Positions 60,970-64,000 of a stretch of 64,000 bases of DNA are shown piece after piece. The position numbers were made by a program, and so were the translations under genes. Origin of the DNA: Cytophagaceae bacterium (GTDB lineage Bacteria > Bacteroidota > Bacteroidia > Flavobacteriales > Flavobacteriaceae); contig PALD01000054.1 in NCBI GenBank assembly GCA_002710685.1, positions 62,001 to 126,000 of the forward strand. Reading direction: 5' to 3'. How positions within the stretch are numbered: position 1 is the stretch's first letter; each line of letters starts with the position of its first letter. The notes beneath the pieces were generated by a model. The model was given only the letters and a program-made list of their open reading frames with translations. It did no database searches and was not told where the DNA came from.

Positions 60970-62112
60970 TTATCCTTCTTGTAATATAGAATTGAGTATA
61001 GATAGATAGTCTTCCCGGCTCTCTACAAAGTTGAGGCGGGAAACATCTATTATCTTTACCTTATCCCCAGCTTTAGAGCGCATATATGACATGTACCCTG
61101 CATTTATCTTTTCAAGGTAATCTGCATTGATGTCCTTTTCATATTCCCTGCCACGTTTCTTGATGTTTGCCAGCAACCGCTCAGTATCCTGATGTAGGTA
61201 GATGTATAGGTCAGGTTTTTGTATCTCTTTATACATCATGCCATGTAACTTCTTGTAGAGATTATACTCATCTTCGTTCAAGGTCACTTTTGCAAATATG
61301 AGCGACTTGTGACTGTCATAGTCAGAAATCATGAAATCCTTGAAAAGGTCATATTGTCCCAGATCATCCAGCAACTGCTGGTATCTATCTGCTAAAAATG
61401 ACATTTCAAGCGCAAAGGCATAGCGGGATTGATCTTTATAGAACTTGGGTAAAAAGGGATTGTCCTTAAACCTTTCTAATATCAACTTGCCATCAAAATC
61501 CTCTGCGATCATGGTGGATAGAGTGGTCTTGCCCGCGCCTATGTTTCCCTCTATGGTAAGAAAATCCAGTTTACCAAAATCATAGGCGGCCTGTGGGTTC
61601 TTGAGCCACCGGTTTATTTTATCCGCGGAAGCGGTATCCCCACTTTCTTGCAAAAGTTGCTGGACCTCCTTGTTGAAGATGGGGTGTTTTACCCTTGCTG
61701 CTATGTCATTTAAGGGCCGCAATACAAAATTGCGTTCTTGCATCAAGGGGTGTGGGATGTGCAGGGCCTCTTCTTCAAGCACGTCATCTTCATAAAAAAT
61801 GATATCGATGTCAATAACCCGGTCCTCATAGCTGGTATTGCCATTTTTGCGCTGGCGTACCCGGCCCATCTCTTTCTCAATAAAAAGGCAGGATTGTAAG
61901 AGCGTTAAGGGATTCAGCCGCGTTTTAGCGTGAATGGCACAGTTGAGAAAATCATTGCCTTCAAAACCCCAGGGTGGTGTGGAGTAAATGGGCGAAATCT
62001 TCTCTATAGAGCCTATTTTATTGAAGATATGGTTAGTGGCAACCTGGAGGTTTTCAAACGGGTCCCCTTGATTGCTGCCCAGTGATAAGTATATGTTTTT
62101 TAAGGGATTGAT
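60970..62112 (-). CDS. folK: Fusion: HPPK (FolK) and deoxynucleoside kinase, without standard start codon
   Basis: About 380 residues. The N-terminal ~160 residues are HPPK (folate synthesis): YLSLGSNQGDPFENL, STPPWGFEGNDFLNC, EKEMGRVRQ, DRVIDIDIIFYEDD. The C-terminal ~200 residues are a deoxynucleoside kinase: P-loop EGNIGAGKTT, LERFKDNPFLP, SDYDSHKSLIFA. The frame is open from an in-frame stop at 62125-62127, yet the codons before SLGSN contain no ATG, GTG or TTG. The first standard start (ATG 61869) would remove half of HPPK. I place the start at ATC 62112 (then INPLKNIYLSLGSN), which gives a normal HPPK length; ATA 62094 is another candidate. Confidence 0.72.
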   Translation of the reverse strand: MNPLKNIYLSLGSNQGDPFENLQVATNHIFNKIGSIEKISPIYSTPPWGFEGNDFLNCAIHAKTRLNPLTLLQSCLFIEKEMGRVRQRKNGNTSYEDRVIDIDIIFYEDDVLEEEALHIPHPLMQERNFVLRPLNDIAARVKHPIFNKEVQQLLQESGDTASADKINRWLKNPQAAYDFGKLDFLTIEGNIGAGKTTLSTMIAEDFDGKLILERFKDNPFLPKFYKDQSRYAFALEMSFLADRYQQLLDDLGQYDLFKDFMISDYDSHKSLIFAKVTLNEDEYNLYKKLHGMMYKEIQKPDLYIYLHQDTERLLANIKKRGREYEKDINADYLEKINAGYMSYMRSKAGDKVKIIDVSRLNFVESREDYLSILNSILQEG

Positions 62113-62183
62113 GGTATTTTTACTTCAGATATTTTAAGAGCAATTTAAGTAAAACAAGTGTACAAACTTATAATTTTGAGCGA

Positions 62184-62930
62184 TTGAAAATAGATAAAAA
62201 CAAGGCTTTGGAGCAACTCCCACGTACCCAGAAAGATGCTAGGTGGGCATTTAATGTTTATTTGATTCTTGGAGCATTGTTTATATGTTCTCTAGTGGTG
62301 TCAAACCTTATTTTTCAAAAGTTCTTTTACTGGGATTTCCTAGGGTATCATTTTGAGATTTCCGTAGGCATTTTACCCTATCCCGTTACCTTCTTGATTA
62401 CGGACCTCATAAGCGAGATCTATGGTAAGAAACGGGCAAACCAGGTGGTCACGGCAGGGGTGTTTGCTTCGTTCTTTTCATTGTTGATAGTGTATGTCTC
62501 AGATGTCGTGCCGGCAACTGCATGGTCTCCCATTGACAATACCTTGTTCTCAAAGGTCTTTGGCGCCACGGCCATTGCAGTGCTGGCTTCCATGTTGGCC
62601 TATTTATTTGCACAATACCTGGATATTCAGTTGTTCCATTTCTGGAAAAAGTTGACAAAGGGCAAGCATTTATGGTTGCGCAATAATTTTTCAACCTTTT
62701 TGAGCCAGTTTGTTGACACGTTTACCGTGCTGTTGCTCTTGTGCAGTTTTGGCAAGATTGATTGGGCACTGTTTGGGGGGTTGTTGCTTTCGGGCTTTTT
62801 GTTCAAGGTGCTTGTGGCCGTGTGCGACACGCCATTTTTATACGCCGGGGTCCACGCTTTTAGAAGGCGGTTTGGGCTGGCACAGGGAGAAGAACTCACG
62901 GTTGCTTTTCAATCACAACAAGAAAAATAA
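62184..62930 (+). CDS. Queuosine precursor transporter (YhhQ/DUF165 family)
   Basis: A 248-residue inner-membrane protein with about six spans. The family blocks are VSNLIFQKFF, YPVTFLITDLISEIYGKKRAN, RNNFSTFLSQFVDTF and CDTPFLYAG. YhhQ-type proteins import queuosine precursors (preQ0/preQ1). Start TTG. Six bases before the AsmA-like gene. A PreQ1 riboswitch is not seen upstream. Confidence 0.9.
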   Translation: MKIDKNKALEQLPRTQKDARWAFNVYLILGALFICSLVVSNLIFQKFFYWDFLGYHFEISVGILPYPVTFLITDLISEIYGKKRANQVVTAGVFASFFSLLIVYVSDVVPATAWSPIDNTLFSKVFGATAIAVLASMLAYLFAQYLDIQLFHFWKKLTKGKHLWLRNNFSTFLSQFVDTFTVLLLLCSFGKIDWALFGGLLLSGFLFKVLVAVCDTPFLYAGVHAFRRRFGLAQGEELTVAFQSQQEK

Positions 62931-62935
62931 AAAAC

Positions 62936-64000
62936 ATGAAAAAGATATTTAAGATAGTAGGCATCATCATCGTGGTGCTCATCATAGGGTTGATACTGGC
63001 ACCCATTTTATTTCGCGGTCAGCTAGAGGATTTGCTTAAAAAGACCATAAATAAAAACCTGAACGCCACGGTTGCTTGGGAAGACCTTGATTTAAGCCTG
63101 TTCAAGAGCTTTCCTCAAGCAGCCCTGACCATCCAGGATTTTAGCGTGGTCAACAAGGCCCCATTTGAGGGGGATACCCTGGCAAAGGGCGCAGAGGCAC
63201 GCCTGGACATGGGCATCATGCAATTGTTTAAAAGTGGCGGCAAACCCATCAAGATTGACCAGTTTATACTCAATGATGCACTTATCAACATAGAGGTCGA
63301 TAGCCTGGGACGGGCAAATTATGATATCGCCATCAAGAATGAAGAGCAGGTGGATACCGCTTCCGCGGAAGCAAATAGCGGGGCATTTCAATTTGATGTG
63401 CAACATTATGAAATCAACGATAGCCGTGTAAACTACCTTGACCAGAGCACTAAAACCTTCATGAGGCTTACCCAGGTCAATCATGAAGGAACGGGCGATT
63501 TTTCGGCAGATGTCTCCAACCTGGAGACCCATACAGAGGCACAGGCCTCCTTTGACCTGGATGATGTGAACTATCTCAACAACCATACGGTAAAACTGGA
63601 TGCAGATTTTGAGATGGACCTCCAGAAACAACGATATACCTTCAAGGAAAACGAGGCATTTATCAATCAATTGCCGCTGGTTTTTGAAGGTTTTGTGCAA
63701 ATCAACGAAAATGATAATGACATTGACCTCTCATTTAAAACACCAGATAGTGATTTTAAAAATTTTCTTGCGGTAATCCCTGAAACGTATGCCAAAAACC
63801 TTGACGGGGTGGAGACCACGGGGGATTTTCGCGTAAGCGGAAAAATAAAGGGGAAGGTCGATGAAGAGCATATCCCCACACTTGATATCAGCATTGCATC
63901 AAACAATGCGGCATTTAAATATCCCGATCTTCCCAAAAAAGTCGAGAATATCGTGATTGATGCGCAGGTGCTCAATGAAACTGGCCTGGTTGACGATACA
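62936..64000 (+). CDS. AsmA-like protein, truncated by window end
   Basis: The first 355 residues of a large AsmA-family protein. One N-terminal membrane helix (IVGIIIVVLIIGLILAPILF) anchors an elongated beta-rich domain, beginning INKNLNATVAWEDLDLSLFKSFPQA. AsmA-like proteins act as lipid-transfer bridges between membranes; here this is family-based inference. The palindrome GCTTCCGCGGAAGC at 63359-63372 is read TASAEAN, and a near copy occurs at about 63827-63840 (TTTCGCGTAAGCGG). The 3' end is outside the window. Confidence 0.85.
   Translation, partial: MKKIFKIVGIIIVVLIIGLILAPILFRGQLEDLLKKTINKNLNATVAWEDLDLSLFKSFPQAALTIQDFSVVNKAPFEGDTLAKGAEARLDMGIMQLFKSGGKPIKIDQFILNDALINIEVDSLGRANYDIAIKNEEQVDTASAEANSGAFQFDVQHYEINDSRVNYLDQSTKTFMRLTQVNHEGTGDFSADVSNLETHTEAQASFDLDDVNYLNNHTVKLDADFEMDLQKQRYTFKENEAFINQLPLVFEGFVQINENDNDIDLSFKTPDSDFKNFLAVIPETYAKNLDGVETTGDFRVSGKIKGKVDEEHIPTLDISIASNNAAFKYPDLPKKVENIVIDAQVLNETGLVDDT
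63359..63372. repeat. Dispersed palindrome GCTTCCGCGGAAGC within the AsmA-like gene
   Basis: Perfect copy read Ala-Ser-Ala-Glu-Ala, identical to the one in the Nudix box. Confidence 0.85.

Noticed and set aside
63092..63700. 202-codon minus-strand frame in the AsmA-like gene
   Set aside because: Antisense to a gene with signal anchor and AsmA pattern; no support for a product.

Overview
This 64 kb window looks like a chromosomal segment of a marine Flavobacteriaceae bacterium (Bacteroidota). Evidence: gliding genes gldE and gldD beside mutY and ssb, families largely confined to this group (DUF4270, DUF4301, DUF4199, DUF2490, DUF4260, DUF3127), promoter boxes of the Bacteroidota form TTTG-N19-TAnnTTTG, almost no Shine-Dalgarno sequences, and many TTG starts. 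The dispersed palindrome GCTTTCGCGAAAGC and its variants remind me of genera such as Nonlabens or Dokdonia, but the genus is not proven. No prophage, insertion sequence, rRNA or CRISPR array was seen; most of the window is core chromosome.

Layout. 1-7.4 kb: esterase fragment, YbhN-type membrane protein, panD-panC (pantothenate), then a GT5-domain protein, a DUF4270 lipoprotein and glmS. 7.7-10.3 kb: atpD-atpC and a glycerol-facilitator-type channel. 10.5-12.8 kb: M61 peptidase and MgtC. 12.8-21.8 kb: a biotin cluster (bioF, bioD, bioA, a condensing-enzyme homologue, bioB, a JmjC-like protein) interrupted by AT-rich lipoprotein genes and a frameshifted small membrane gene; a 37 bp inverted repeat sits over the bioF promoter region. 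21.8-28.3 kb: recX, RNase G, a 30-residue AURKAIP1/COX24-like protein, HU, mutY, ssb, gldE, gldD. 28.4-35.9 kb: an M16 peptidase pair, DUF4199, rplU-rpmA, an AT-rich lipoprotein gene, ahcY. 36-40.5 kb: a tightly packed run of PPTase, GGGPS, pnuC, ribosylnicotinamide-kinase-like protein, DUF4301 and arfB. 40.7-47.5 kb: PepSY-like exported protein, NtrC-type regulator, hybrid histidine kinase, and a TPP riboswitch in front of a TonB-dependent receptor (predicted thiamine uptake). 47.6-57.3 kb: greA, HIT, NUDIX, histidine kinase, flavin reductase, DUF3127, aat, tag, a degenerate SRAP protein, tRNA-Leu and tRNA-Gly. 57.4-64 kb: mutS, a TrmH-type methyltransferase, a 42-residue membrane protein, a folK-deoxynucleoside kinase fusion, a queuosine-precursor transporter and an AsmA-like protein cut by the window end.

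Most unusual signals: (1) a family of 14-19 bp palindromes scattered inside and between genes, read mainly in two frames and in one case placed inside a Nudix box; (2) a SRAP homologue lacking the nucleophilic Cys2 and the active-site His; (3) a folK-dNK fusion frame with no ATG, GTG or TTG at its proper N-terminus; (4) the TPP riboswitch-controlled receptor; (5) a KAS-like protein with altered His motif in the biotin cluster together with a BirA-operator-like inverted repeat; (6) small genes (30 and 42 codons) and a one-base frameshift in a T-run that are easy to miss.
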